A stretch of 64,000 nt of DNA. It comes from Cyclina sinensis. Lineage: Eukaryota > Mollusca > Bivalvia > Venerida > Veneridae. The translations under genes and the position numbers were made by a program. The stretch spans positions 32,576,882 to 32,640,881 of the forward strand of contig JAAONU010000006.1 in assembly GCA_012932295.1 (NCBI GenBank), read 5' to 3'. The notes under the pieces are model-generated. The model worked only from the letters and a program-made list of their open reading frames with translations. It did not search any database and was not told the DNA's origin. Each line of letters starts with the position of its first letter. Position 1 is the stretch's first letter. This document shows, one piece after another, positions 50,662-63,034 of this stretch.

Positions 50662-52460
50662 GACTTTTGTTTACAATAAAAGGTCAAGGTGATAATGAAA
50701 AAAAACGAAAAGAACACCTTTCCGCTTAAAGACACAACTACGACAATCCTGTGTTGGCAAACGATCAAATATTTTATCTGTTCTACGGTTACGCATGCAT
50801 TCCTTCATAAATGTTGTAACAGAAATAGAGTTCTGAATATTTTTTTTAACTCTACTGTTCACAAACATCTTGTCAAAATGCCATAAAGCGGTGCGCCAAA
50901 TACATGACAGAAGTTTTGTCTATGGATAGAAGTCTGCAAGTACTTAATTGAGATAAAAGAAAAACGACATATGTGTAGAAAAAAATTACTTTATTCATAC
51001 ATTAATTAATTTATTTTGCCTATCAACTGAATTACGTTTAACAATCAGAAGAGGTAATTACGGGAATGGAAGTCAACTTGCTTCCTAATGGACAAAGACA
51101 AAATAACTTTAAACCAAATGATGCTCAACATCAAAAGACATGTTCAGAGAGTATTTAAACATGACTTTATTCATACATTTAAGGTATGATCATTATGCGC
51201 ATCAACTGAAATGCATTTAACAGTCACGGATAGAAGACTTGTATAGAAGTTAAGTATGACTTTCGTACACGTTGTATGTACGCACTAATGATCATTTGGT
51301 GCGTTTAACAAAAATCTTACGAGGAATTTACGAGACTCATTTCTCGTAAGTGTAATTGTTACCAGAACAGATAGGCCTACCAAAATTATACTCGCACGAG
51401 TGCTGTTAAAACGGGCCCATTATTTATAAACACGTATTAATGTATTTTTCAGAACAGATCGAGGAAGTTCATATGCCTTAGTCACCAATTTACTAAAAAT
51501 AAATCAGGAATTTCCCCTTATGCTTTCTACGGCGTCCTGTCCGTTAATTAGACAAACCCGCCATAAATACAGTACAGGTAATCTGATATTAGATTTTGTC
51601 TACTTGGTTTTAACTTGAACATAATTATAACATTTTTTTTTTCACCCATAAGATAGTTTGAAATATAGCAAATATTAAAATATACTGGTTATGATCGTTA
51701 TTACGATCACTTAAAACATTTTTTTTCCGGCCATTCAGTTATGTGAGGAAGTATCTTTTGTGCACATTGAAAAAGAACTAACTAGTGAGCTCAATAGATA
51801 CATCTGGATAGTTTTATTATATCCCGGTCTCGGACACCTTCGACACAAAGACTTTATGTTTCAGAGAAAGATGGATGTTCAGGGAAGTTCCGCTAATAAG
51901 ATCATTTAAAAAGTGGTCTAAAATTGAAGTAATAATGAACTGGTCTTAATAGTGAATCTCATTTGTTCTCAATTTTATACTTAAGTTCTTTCGGAGTTCT
52001 TTGGCAATTCTCTCCCATCCTGTTTGATGACGGTTTCCTGGGTTTAAACAAGCACTTTTGCGAAAAGTGTAGAGTGTGGTTAACGTTAGCAGCATCTGGA
52101 AAATTGTGAGCTGCAAGGATTTCACTTACATGTAAAGTTAGGCAGTGTTTCAGATATCATAATTATCCAATTTATAGTAGACATTCACATTAACATGAAT
52201 GATATATAGCATTGACCTTATTTACAAACAACAACATACTACAATTATTATAGTATTGGGCAGAGAAATGGATTTGATCAAGAATTGGTATCTATCTATT
52301 ACTTACTGCTAAAATATCTCCTTTGCCTCATGAATAAATCATATGACATGAAAACTTAAGATTCTTGTTTAATTACTTGGCGTCTTTTCTTTTTCTTCTT
52401 TTTCTCGCTTTTCTTCAAATTTATGTAGGTATACCTATTTCTCTTGAAAATTTTAGACAT
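50662..52460. other. UCK upstream region and intergenic sequence
   Basis: Immediately upstream of the UCK start codon; no TATA element was confidently placed. 50985-51056 and 51161-51233 are diverged copies of each other ('actttattcatacatt', 'atcaactgaa'). No gene is recognised. Confidence 0.4.
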
Positions 52461-52694
52461 GTTGTGGTAATATTTGTAGTATGCTACTGGTCCGTTATGA
52501 TATGCTCTGCCTCCTAATCATAAATGCATCCTTGGCATCTCTGAGAACTTTAAAGCTACTTGTTTTGTTATGCTTGTACAATAAATTATGCTTGTACAAT
52601 AAAGATTAAAGAGCTAGAAGCTATCCTTCGGGCTTTTGTTTATTAAACAATGCCTTTTTAGGTTATGGTTCTACCACTTCATTTGGCGACGAGG
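52461..52694 (+). mobile_element. Possible LTR end plus primer-binding site
   Basis: 52684-52694 reads TGGCGACGAGG, complementary to the CCA-bearing 3' end expected of a tRNA-Ser with acceptor GACGAGG. It sits a few bases after a CA (52679-52680) that could end an LTR. AATAAA signals lie upstream (about 52570 and 52582). The 5' limit of the LTR (TG near 52461) is a guess. No gag or pol follows. Confidence 0.4.
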
Positions 52695-53126
52695 ATTAAA
52701 CAAAGAAATTGTAATCTGAAGTAAGTGAGCAAACTGGCGTCTCTTAAGCCGTTACCGTGTAATGTCTGTTCTTGACTGGAAACAAAGAATAAATTAGGAA
52801 ACATTGAAAATAACATAAGTAAGTGAATACACAACAAATGATAAATTCGTAAAGAAAAATACTAAATAAAAGAATGTGACAATTACATTTTAATCTAAAA
52901 CAGCACCGATACAAATAGTTTCGAATTTATTATATGCATGTGCCAAACGACTCTAGTCGTTGAACTATTAGGTATTTCTTTTAAATTCAGTAATATAAAA
53001 TCGAGACAGAGAAACACTAACCCTTTAAATATGTGGGTACAAGAAGGCAACATTTGAGTCTTTCGTTTTGTGTTACCATATTTTTTACATAAAACATATA
53101 ATGTGCTCTAAAACAAAACCGATATT

Positions 53127-54551
53127 CTAGGGGCATTTTGTCAAAGTATTTTTGACATAGTCTCCTATGTTCTTCTGACTGAGATCACAATGTCCGTTCA
53201 GATATATACATGTCCCGTTGCAACTACTAAACCAATACACGCGATCGGTCCACGTTCTTAGATGTGACATGGCGTTGCATGTGCATCTGATGGGGCTTCC
53301 TTCGAGGTCAAGTTGTGTAAGGTTGTGTAAGCTTACAACACCTTGTGGAATCTTCGTCAAGTTTGTGTTCTGCAGATAGATCGTCTTCAGCTGGACGCTT
53401 GATATAAAAGCATCAGATGACATATAAACAATTGGATTGTTTTGTAATTTAATCACATGGAGGTTTGCAAAACCATCCAGATCATGGCGTTGGAGTGTGC
53501 TTATGACGTTGAATGAAAGGTCAAGGCTATATAAATTGTTAAGTTTCTGCAGCGCTTCCGGAATACGATCAAAGTGGTTGTGATCAAGAATGATGTTAGA
53601 CAATGAGTGATTATTTGGCACGTGTTCATTTTCGATGAAATACATCCGTGGATTTCCAACTACCGTCAAGTACTGTAAACTGGTGAACGCACTGAGAATG
53701 TTTGAAATACCCGTTAAGTTATTATTTTTAAATGCCGCTGCTCTTAAAGTATCTGTTCTCGCCTTGACATTTTGACAGTCAGGAAAAATGTTCATGCTAT
53801 CATTAATATTCGTATTTAAGTTAAAATAAATACTATAAGAGCTGTTAACATAACACAATGCTGCCGGAAGTGAATCCAGATTACTGTTAAAAATAGTCAG
53901 ACTTCCTAAGTTGCTCCAGTTGGCAAATGCGTTATTTGGTATAGCACTAAATCGAATTGCACCCATTTTTACCTCAAATATTTTAGACAAAGCCCCCATT
54001 TCGGAAGGCCATTTGAAAAAATTGTCCATATCTATCCATAAATGTCTCAAAGTTTTGCCAATAGCGGACACTGTAGAAAAATCAAGCGTTGAAACTGGAT
54101 TTCCATCAATATAGACAGTATCAAGGTTAGTAAGGGTGGCTAGAGCTAAAGGTATTGTCGTAAGGTTGTTGTTACTTAAATAAATTCTGTAAATCTTGTC
54201 ACTGATTCCGTTAAAAGCTTGACCAGAAATTCTCGAAATATGGTTGTCGCGCAGATCGATGGAACCAAACACTGATCTGTTGAAATTTTGCGCGAGAGGG
54301 AGAAAAGCGTCGTCGGGTATTAACGTCATGGAATTTTGTTGAATATAAATGGCGAAACTTGGATACGTTCTTGGCGAGGATGTAAATGTTGGGAACTTGG
54401 TCAGGTGTTTGTCATTACAATAGATAGTATGTGTGTCAGGAGAACCGCACGTGCACGGTGGTGTTGTCGGACAAGGGTCCTCTATCAGAAAACCGTGTGT
54501 CGAGAAAACCAAATAAAATAAAACCTGGACGTTGAAGAGGGTAACCACAGA
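53127..54551 (-). CDS. Leucine-rich-repeat extracellular protein, terminal exon
   Basis: An open exon of about 474 codons. A hydrophobic signal-like segment (VQVLFYLVFSTHGFLI) comes first, then a cysteine cluster CPTTPPCTCG (LRR N-terminal cap), about twelve ~24-residue leucine-rich repeats (such as LYSLDLSFNVISTL and LHVIKLQNNPI), and a C-terminal cap with CTCN, SCNGTC and GHC, ending TKCP. N-glycosylation sequons are frequent (NRS, NLT, NWS, NHS). No transmembrane segment or GPI tail is obvious, so it is probably secreted. The reading frame opens at GTG, but the sequence just upstream is atttcag, a splice acceptor at 54552-54554, so the ATG must lie in an upstream exon not identified here. 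AATAAA (as TTTATT) lies at 52926-52931. LRR proteins of this form act in recognition or adhesion; the exact role is unknown. Confidence 0.88.
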   Translation of the reverse strand, partial: SVVTLFNVQVLFYLVFSTHGFLIEDPCPTTPPCTCGSPDTHTIYCNDKHLTKFPTFTSSPRTYPSFAIYIQQNSMTLIPDDAFLPLAQNFNRSVFGSIDLRDNHISRISGQAFNGISDKIYRIYLSNNNLTTIPLALATLTNLDTVYIDGNPVSTLDFSTVSAIGKTLRHLWIDMDNFFKWPSEMGALSKIFEVKMGAIRFSAIPNNAFANWSNLGSLTIFNSNLDSLPAALCYVNSSYSIYFNLNTNINDSMNIFPDCQNVKARTDTLRAAAFKNNNLTGISNILSAFTSLQYLTVVGNPRMYFIENEHVPNNHSLSNIILDHNHFDRIPEALQKLNNLYSLDLSFNVISTLQRHDLDGFANLHVIKLQNNPIVYMSSDAFISSVQLKTIYLQNTNLTKIPQGVVSLHNLTQLDLEGSPIRCTCNAMSHLRTWTDRVYWFSSCNGTCIYLNGHCDLSQKNIGDYVKNTLTKCP

Positions 54552-54836
54552 CTGAAATAATGATAAAAGATATTTAGTTTAAACCCATTCATTTCACATC
54601 AATTTGCAACCAAGTTCTTGTGACTGATATAAATCTGACCCACTGACTGTTTAAAATGTGTTAGCTATTAGTCAAATAGTCACGAAGTGAAACTTTCGGA
54701 AAGTCGTTTAAAGGAACATACCCTAAAACTTACACCTCACTTCCATTTTCTTCAAAATCTTGTAAAACTGGAAGCTACTGAATGAATAATTTTTCTTTAT
54801 CAATGTGTCTGACAAACATGCTACGTACAACCAGAA

Positions 54837-55419
54837 TCACGGTGCATATCCATATCGGTACCCTCCTTGCGAAATTTACTAAAACGGTACCCTCTTCGCT
54901 CATGCACGGGTCATTCTTTGCTGAAAATATAGCGGCGATGGACCAGAGTCAGGAAAATATACACTCTACTGACGTAAGAAGGTATGTCATCTGCAAACGA
55001 AGTTAACCACGGAACACTAGAATGTTTTAGCTGTGTCTCTGTTTGTTATGTGTCTTGTTTTCAATTACTGCAACTCCAAAATAAGCGACACAAATCGAGA
55101 TGTCTTGTCTCGACCCGCGCCTCGACATGTTCTCTTGGCTAATATGAACCAGTGGTTTGATTATGTACACATCATACATATTACATGTATTCATTTATAT
55201 ATTATTTTCAAACAAATGGCAATAAACAGTCTGAAAAATACGTAAAATTCATATAAACGCCCTACTTTCGGTTTTGCAGCGACACGGGTTACCTCTTTGC
55301 TGTTGATATTTTATGTCACAGGTAACCTCTCTCAATTTTTTTCTTTCAGGCACGGGTAACCTCTTAGCACCATGATTGCGATATATCTGTAATAAAACTT
55401 AATGCAGTAGTCGAATTCC
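54837..55419 (+). repeat. Left arm of a ~585-bp inverted repeat
   Basis: Reverse-complement match to 57847-58432 with only scattered differences, starting TCACGGTGCATATCCATATC and ending after 'gcgatatatctgtaata'. It contains GGTAACCTCT motifs. The short ORF at 55033-55245 occurs in both arms because the DNA is the same. Confidence 0.9.
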
Positions 55420-57846
55420 AGGTTATTAATTATCGATATATAATGCTTTACGTTTCCTTTCTTATATGTAAGTCATTTGACTCAATTAGCATGTAGTCAG
55501 TACGAAGTCATTATTGTCGCAATAAGCAATGGCGATTTTACGACCGTTCATATTTACTGTGTAACCCCGGCCAGGTCACAAAAATAATATAAGAAGAACG
55601 GAATAGTTTGTAGATCATTTACTGTTTCATTTCTTTCTTTCAGTTGTGCATCAATCATTTACTAGCACACTAATTAATCAAATTCTCCACAACACTATAA
55701 AGTCTCTAAGAACCCGATCTGAAAGAAATACAATGTAATAAATCAAACAATACATTTAGTTACCTGTTTATTCATCACTAATGAATATGAACTGAACATG
55801 TAACTTATAAACATTACTAAATTCACTATGTTAAAATATTACACTAAAACTATACTTACAGATAATTTAATAAATGAAAAGTCTAGCACAAATCTTAATC
55901 GCTAGTTATCTCGCAATTAAATGTTTAAAATAACTTTCATCACCTTAGAAACTATACACTTGTACTTCCAGTGCTATTCTTACAAAAATATAAGTTACCT
56001 TTGTCAGTTTGACAAACATCAATTCCATTGTACCAAAAATACACATACTGCACATACATCTGCTTCTCATCTACTGTGCTTGGTGTGCTTGATAAAGTCT
56101 GGTTAGAGCTGCAAAGAACCAATCCCATAAAACATGCATAATATTAGAAAGAAAGGGATGGCAACGCGCAAACCAAGTGACAGACTTCAAAAAGTTCCAA
56201 AAGTTGGGACTCGCGTAAACCTATTACCAATCGTCTAAATTACAAACTAAAGTCCGAGTACAAATGAACAAAAAGCTAAAACACGAACTACAAATGCTTA
56301 AAAACAACAAAACGAACAATTACCTCTACAAGCGTACTAAATGAACCTATAGTATATGACTACTCTAATCTACCCTAACTTCTGTCAACAGCTGATCTTC
56401 ACCTGTTCTTTTGCAAATCTTCCTACGCAAATACATCTATCATTTCACTACTTAGCAGTACTAAGAAGCCAATCATAACACAACCCTCATACAAAACAAT
56501 CTTACTTGACCAATCAGAATAAACCAATATACACAATCTTTCTACTTTAACCTTTCAACTAAGTAATTACTTACCAAAGTAGAAATGTAAATTAAAATTA
56601 CGCTACACAAAATAATTCCATACGGTGCATGCAGTAAATTTGCACATTATGAAAATAAGGTTATGGTGTACTAAAATACTTGGGTCTGGTACAACTGTTG
56701 CCAAAGTAAAACTGAAAATTAATTGTTTTAAATTGTTCGAACTTGTTCATTTGTTTCTTTAACATCGCGCCGACACATAAGGTCGTATGGCGACTTCATT
56801 TTTGATGGTGCAGAAAGATCCCATATGCCCGTCGGGACGGGGGAGCATCGTTCGTATTCTAGCTGTGTATTAACGTCTTTACATGAAATACCTTAATTTA
56901 TAATATCAATAATCACGACATCAATATCGTAGTATCGTTTCATTGCATCGTACATGTTGTCAATCAATACTAGCTGTTTGCTTGTAATGCTATGTCGAAC
57001 TACTGCTTCTTCCCCCTTAACTCGTAACGCCCACACTGAGCACCTTAGTTACGGGGAATATATTATATTGTGTCTTCTTTAGTTTCAGATAGACGAGTTC
57101 ATCATACATACACGAGCGGCATATAGACACTTAAGAAGAGGTGTTTTGTTTTGAAAATGGTATGCCTAAAATGAATCACACATTTATGCGTATCTATTCA
57201 GCATAATTATGTTATTAAATAACATTAATTTAATTTGCACGCACCCAGTATAGACTCGCCATTATAACCACAATTTCATACATGTGCTGCTTTATTTACA
57301 AAGACTGAATTACTAAATAAAAATAGCCGCTACATTAAGAGCATTTAAGGTAGTTTTGGTACGTTTGACTTACTTAGTGAGGCATAGTGTCATTAATCTA
57401 GGAAACTTATAACAACGCCCGGTAGCCCGTATAAGGAATGAAATTATCACTACCTTGATTCTGTTGAATATTGCGAATTTAAAAACAATAGCAGAAGAGT
57501 CAGCGTTTTTTTTTTTTTTTTTTTTTTTTTTGGGTGGGGGGGGGGGGGGGTGATGCAGCCATAATTTTGAAAACCGTTTACGATTTCTAGATCTGAAAAG
57601 AAATAAAATGTTTTAAGGTGCCATAACTTTGTTTTATACATATCCTTTCTTGGATTAAACAGTATTTGATGAACAGTCAGAAAATCTTAATTTGCTTATT
57701 GCAACAATGTCTGCATACAAATTCGAGTTACAGGACTTAACATCGGAGACGTAAAGCACTATGCTATACAAAGATTTTCAGGCACGGCATTGCAATAATA
57801 CTAGACAGTTATGAATTTTTATTTTATTTTATTATTTTTTTTATTT
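55420..57846. other. Spacer between inverted arms; no recognised gene
   Basis: AT-rich sequence with short ORFs without domains. Contains a 26-bp T run at 57506-57531 followed by GGGT and 15 G (57536-57550), possibly a reversed poly(A)/poly(C) retroelement tail or an assembly-sensitive homopolymer. Confidence 0.5.
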
Positions 57847-58432
57847 CGAATTTGACTACTGTGTTATTACAGATATATCGCAATCACGGTGCTAAGAGGT
57901 TTCCAGTGCCTGAAAGAAAAAAGATGAGAGAGGTTACCTGTGACATAAAATATCAACAGCAAAGAGGTAACCCGTGTCGCTGCAAAACCGAAAGTAGGGC
58001 GTTTATATGAATCTTACGTATATTTCAGACTATTTATTGCCATTTGTTTGAAAATAATATATAAATGAATACATGTGATATGTATGATGTGTACATAATC
58101 AAACCACTGGTTCATACAAGCCAAGAGAACATGTCGAGGCGCGGGTCGAGACAAGACATCTCGATTTGTGTCGCTTATTTTGGAGTTGCAGTAATTGAAA
58201 ACAACACACATTACAAAGAGAGACACATCTAAAACATTCTAGTGTTCCGTGGTAAACTTAGTTTGCAGATGACATACCTTCTTACGTCAGTAGAGTGTAT
58301 ATTTTCCTGACTCTGGTCCATCGCCGCTATATTTTCAGCAAAGAATGACCCGTGCATGAGCGAAGAGGGTACCGTGTTAGTAAATTTCGCAAAGAGGGTA
58401 CCGATATGGATATGCACCGTGAGAATGTGCTA
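57847..58432 (-). repeat. Right arm of a ~585-bp inverted repeat
   Basis: Reverse complement of 54837-55419. Homology stops sharply at about 58432 (CACCGTGA). No target duplication outside the arms was found by eye. Confidence 0.9.
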
Positions 58433-60083
58433 ATATTAGTCTTTATACAGAGCGTTGTTACTGTACAAGTATTAGTTGGATAGCCATTTATTACAACTGA
58501 ATACGTTCTCTGTGTCTGCATACCCTTACGAAACATTTCTGAATATATGTTCTTCCAAAAAAAATCAATTAGTTTTCATTTTATGATGACTGGGTTAATG
58601 CATATGCAGTAGTCAGTTGATATAAGGGTATGTCCCCCTAATAGCAGAGAAACATCTGAAAACAAAGTCAGACAAAAAAAACTTTCGAGAAAATAAGAAC
58701 AGACAAAGCTGTGAAAATCTGGAAAGATTCTTCTTCTTGTTGTTTTTGTTGTTGTTGTTGTCACGTAATTGAATACTCGAGCATTTTTATCTATATTCCA
58801 CCAGTACCAAAAAAAAAAATAGAAATTTAACAGTATGAAAATTTAAGTTCTTATGTTCTTGGCGGGAAACAGTGGAATATCAGAAATAGTGATATATGAA
58901 TATTAAAAGAAATATTATGAATAAACTTACTGACGAAGCCATTTCCTTGTTTTGATGACGCTAAAACAAGGGGTCGTACAAAATGCTCTATAGATGAGGA
59001 TCGTCGACCTAAAATGACAAAAGCCATAATAATGCACTTCAACTTCAATCTTCAGTCTGTATAAGGTGGGTTATTCTTCACTTGTATTAGAGCATGGACA
59101 AAGAACTTGAACTGTCCAAAACCAAGTATACGCCTGGAAGAACTGTTTTTACCACTCGTGTTTTGGACGTAAATCAAAAATCGGAACAGCCCTTTCTTTA
59201 AGAATTTCACCGCTTTCTTATCTGAGATAAGAAGATGCCGTCTTTATTATACATTTTATATCTTACTTGACAAGTCAGTATGATAAAGTAGTTACTATTT
59301 TCGTTGAATGAAATAGCAAGCTTGGTGCACACTTCGGTTTCGTTGTATATAAACTTGTTGTTCAAAATGTATTGAGTAATGTCGCTGCAGTAATATTCGC
59401 TTACGGAAAAAGGTCAATGAGTATTAAACAATGTTTAAAATATCTTTAACACATTTATTTCAATTCTCTTCGCCTAAGTTAAATATTGATTATGTTTGTA
59501 TGTACATGTATATAATTATGTATACTATTTTAATTATTGTGTTGAAACTTGATATGTAGAACGACCATGACCGTTTTGAATCCGAAATCCCGTAAATGCA
59601 CATTAAACGTTGAAGGGAATCATTCTTATTATGTCTTATATCTGTTATGGATATTTAGAAAGGTTAGAATCTTTATATTCATGTAATTTATTTATCGGCT
59701 TCGCTTTAAACGTTCGAGATCTATAAAAAAATATCAATATAAAAAAAGGCGAAATATTTCAAAATTTCAGTTGTATATCTTGGGTAAAATCGGTCATTTG
59801 AGATCAATGAATTTCTTTTCAAAAGTTTTCTTTTGAATATGTTTTTAGTAACCCGGTCTAAATAAAGACTATAAAGTACTGGTTATATGTTAGATATTTA
59901 CAACCCTATATCATGTTTCATGCCAAACATCAGGACGTTTTCTCTCTGCATAATGAGAGACTTTGAGGGAAGAAAAAGATGCACCATTTATATTGTAGAT
60001 CTCAGTATAAGGTGTTGTTTTACAGTGACTGGATATTTTTCTATCTGAAAACAAAACGATAACTCTTTTATTGTTAAAAAGAA
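58433..60083. other. Intergenic; no confidently recognised gene
   Basis: Includes a (GTT)n tract at about 58738-58760. A possible minus-strand first exon near 58935-59030 (ending at a GTAAGT donor) has no known family and was not called. Confidence 0.4.
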
Positions 60084-62361
60084 ATGGAGAAAAAATGCCC
60101 TTCGCCGCAGCCAATCTTGGCCGACGACGTTGCATTCCGACATCCGCCACCGTCATATGAAGAGGTAAGATTTATATAAGACCTTACCTTACAAATATAA
60201 TAATTATTACTCCCCTAAGTAAATTGAAGTAAGTTACTTGCCACTACTTCCATGGTCACGTGGTTGTAACTGTTATAAATATATTTCAAATATTGATAAC
60301 TTCTCATTAATATGTTTATTAACATGTTTGAGCCGAGAGTACAGACTATGGTTCTTTATGTTTGCAGTATCATAGGAAACATAGAGGCAAGGCCTTGACC
60401 TCCAAGGAACAATGAAGTGATCTCACCTTGAAATAATTGAAATAATGTCGAAACATGCTTTAAAACTGTCCAGCACACTTCAAACTCTTTCTGTTGTTCA
60501 CGTGCGTAACTTTGACAGTATAATATTATAAATAATGTGTGTTATTTATTTAATTATACCGAACCATACATGTGATCATGTTATATTCCTTAGGACTGTT
60601 TTCGTTTGGTAACGAGTCGAAAAAAAAATGTTACCCTCTGAGCTAATGCAAAATGTAACATTAGTTTTAAAAGCCCGATCGCCTACTGGAATTTAGTATT
60701 GGCAGTTTACGTGAGGTATAGTAATTGTATTTCTTCCACGCCATGTCATATTTTGCTTTTTCGTCTCTTCGTGGATGTTTCACATACGACTGATTTTCAC
60801 CATCACATTTTTTTGTAGATATATACTTTTGAGTCATAATTTCTGCCACACCATTTGTAGGTCTTTACTTTGATCCCCCACCTCACAGTATCCATTTATC
60901 TCCTGAGCTTTAAACGTCAACCTTTGTGAAATTCTTTTATAACACACGAAGTACTATTGTCACAGCTACAGCAGTTCAAGCAAATGCTATCCGTGAAAAA
61001 AAAACTTCTGTGAAAGACTGCATTACATGCTTTCTCCGTCAGAGAGAAAGAGACAAAGTCAATGCAAATGCTCAAATATTTTTTCATAATGACAAATGCC
61101 ATGGCGCAAAATCCATTTCAGGTCATGAGTGCGTACCAGACTTCGATAAAACCTACAAGATATCCGGAAATACCGCCCCTTGCATACATTGATATCATGC
61201 CAAAATGTATCAGTATTGGAAACTGGGCAGGAAATGTGGTACCAAAGTTTGGAGATTATAGGTGAAAAGCTCCTATAAAATTTCTGTGCTTACTTTATAT
61301 TAGAGTCATAATGCAAAATCAATTTCATTTACGGTTAAGTCACTGTTTTCACAGTTTTATTGTTGCTTTTTAAAATTACATCGGAACTTCTGTGGTACAT
61401 TATAATAATTTGATGTTTAATATAAATTATTTCAGTACGATACTAGAAGCTGCAAACCGGTTTCTACTGGATAATCCGGGTGTTGTCGTCTGGAAGTGTG
61501 AATCAGTCACCAAGAGACTGAACATGACTAAAGAAGGCACACTAAGCTATGAACTAAACACCATGCTCCGCCATGAAGCCACTTTTGGGTTTCTCGTATA
61601 TATCAAAGGACTGAGGTAATCTAGGGCCCATGCGTAATGTATTAATTAAGTGTGTTGTACTTTTATAGCCTTTATACTAGTGGTGGCAGTTTGCCTTTGC
61701 AGCCAGTGCAGATTATACAGTCTACAAACAACAATAACAACAAAAAAAGATAACTGGGTTTTTTTCCAAACTAAGTTTTGTATAAATTCATTTTAGAAAT
61801 ATTGTATGGATAAGGTAGAACATATCTGTCCAGATGTACACCTTGTGAAATTACAATTTCAAAACTTTGTTTACGATATTCAATTGGTGTCTGCTGTGGC
61901 AATTAAGCTGCAATTACTCCGATTATAATTGACGAAGAATGTAATAAAATGTTTTCAAAGGTTTAAATTTGCAGACAGAATTAATCGCACGAACTCCGTG
62001 ACTTCATGGGCTCAGCTTTGAGAGTCCGATTAGCTAAACCTACTCCGCACCTTTTCCTTCCGTTTGCATTGAAATCCTTCCGTCTTAAACCAATCGATAT
62101 ATTGTGGGTTCTTTTATCATTCGAAGGTTGTGGCTAACAAAAGCCCCCGCATCTGGTGGTCCTCCTCAGCAAATTGGGCTGCGGACGGTCGTGCCAAAGA
62201 CTCTGGAGGTTAAACTCCGAACACGTAGAAAAAACAGGTACTTCCGGTCATCAGCAGATAGACACTATTGTTTATATTTAGTAACTTTTTTGTTTAAATT
62301 TGTAAAATGTTCATATATAATACGGGAACCAATTGAGAGCAGTGTAGCCCATCTTCGCTAG
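60084..62361 (+). CDS. Unknown-function protein with N-terminal PPxY motif; 3' end interrupted by a transposon
   Basis: Exons by sequence: 60084-60164 (ATG; 27 codons, ends HPPPSYEE at donor GTAAG), 61122-61261 (after acceptor atttcag), 61436-61615 (after tttcag) and 62127-62237 or reading on to 62361. Joins are in phase (0, 2, 2). Visible features: PPSY, a WW-domain ligand type; IPPLAYIDIMP; a conserved-looking module FLLDNPGVVVWKCESV; HEATFGFLVYIKGLRLWL; and QQIGLRTVVP. No signal peptide or membrane segment. I associate this module with lineage-expanded bivalve proteins of unknown function (memory only). The last coding part continues to GAGAGCAGTGTAGCC, where a transposon is inserted at 62350 and supplies a premature HLR-stop. 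Without it the frame would continue 16 codons to a stop at 63094. The intron/exon choice after 62237 is unresolved because both options keep the frame. Confidence 0.65.
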
Positions 62362-63034
62362 CCAAGGGTTACGATCCGCCCCCCTCCTCTTCACCCTTGG
62401 CGGATATAGCCTATATTTTGTATGTCGCAGGTTGCGCCGCCTATCGGATTTCCACATTTATTCCCCTTAACATGATGTCATCGATAGCCAATCAGCGCAA
62501 GCCTTGTAAAACCACTTTGTCGAAAGCAAAAATGGCTGCGCCCAGTAAAATAAATATGACTACGATTGAAGCGGGTATTTGCCGACAATTTGAGATTCAG
62601 GCATTGAGACCTAATCAGAAACAAGCCATCAAAGCTCTGATCAGCGGAAAAGACATTTTTATTGGTACAAAGACTGGAAGCGGCAAATCACTAGCATACG
62701 AGTGCATACCGACAATATTTCCAGGTTCTTGTGTGGTGATCGTCGAATCCTTGGGTTCCATCATGAACGAACAGTGCAAAAAGCTAAGTAAATATAGTTC
62801 TTCTGTGCTTAAGTGGCACTGTTTCGTGACACAAACGACAATAATTGCTACATGCTGCCATGTTTACATTTTGTCTCCCCTTGCGTGATCGTTTGTAATC
62901 GGCGATTTGATTGGACGCAGCTACCTATAGCTGCAGCCAACGAAAAATACCGCCGCGGAGATAGAAAATATTGGCTATATCCGCCAAGGGTGAAGAGGAG
63001 GGGGGCGGATCGTAACCCTTGGCTAGCGAAGATG
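62350..63034 (+). mobile_element. 685-bp non-autonomous DNA transposon with RecQ-like helicase fragment
   Basis: Terminal inverted repeats of about 65 bp: CATCTTCGCTAGCCAAGGGT left, and its complement ending GGCTAGCGAAGATG right. Flanked by a 9-bp target duplication AGTGTAGCC (62341-62349 and 63035-63043). The interior encodes, on the plus strand, part of a RecQ-type helicase: FEIQALRPNQKQAIKAL (Q-motif-like), then FIGTKTGSGKSLAYECIP (Walker A) and VVIVESLGSIMNEQ (motif Ia), ending near 62795. Only the N-terminal third of a helicase domain is present, so this is a captured fragment, not an enzyme. Confidence 0.85.

Noticed and set aside
55033..55245. ORF conserved between the two inverted arms
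   Set aside because: Its protein similarity to 58014-58226 simply reflects near-identical DNA of the arms; no domain or splice context supports a gene.
58935..59030. Possible minus-strand first exon ending at a GTAAGT donor
   Set aside because: Short, no family recognised and no following exon found.
62397..62888. A complete RecQ helicase gene
   Set aside because: Only the first helicase motifs are present and the piece is enclosed by the TIRs of a 685-bp element; it is a captured fragment.
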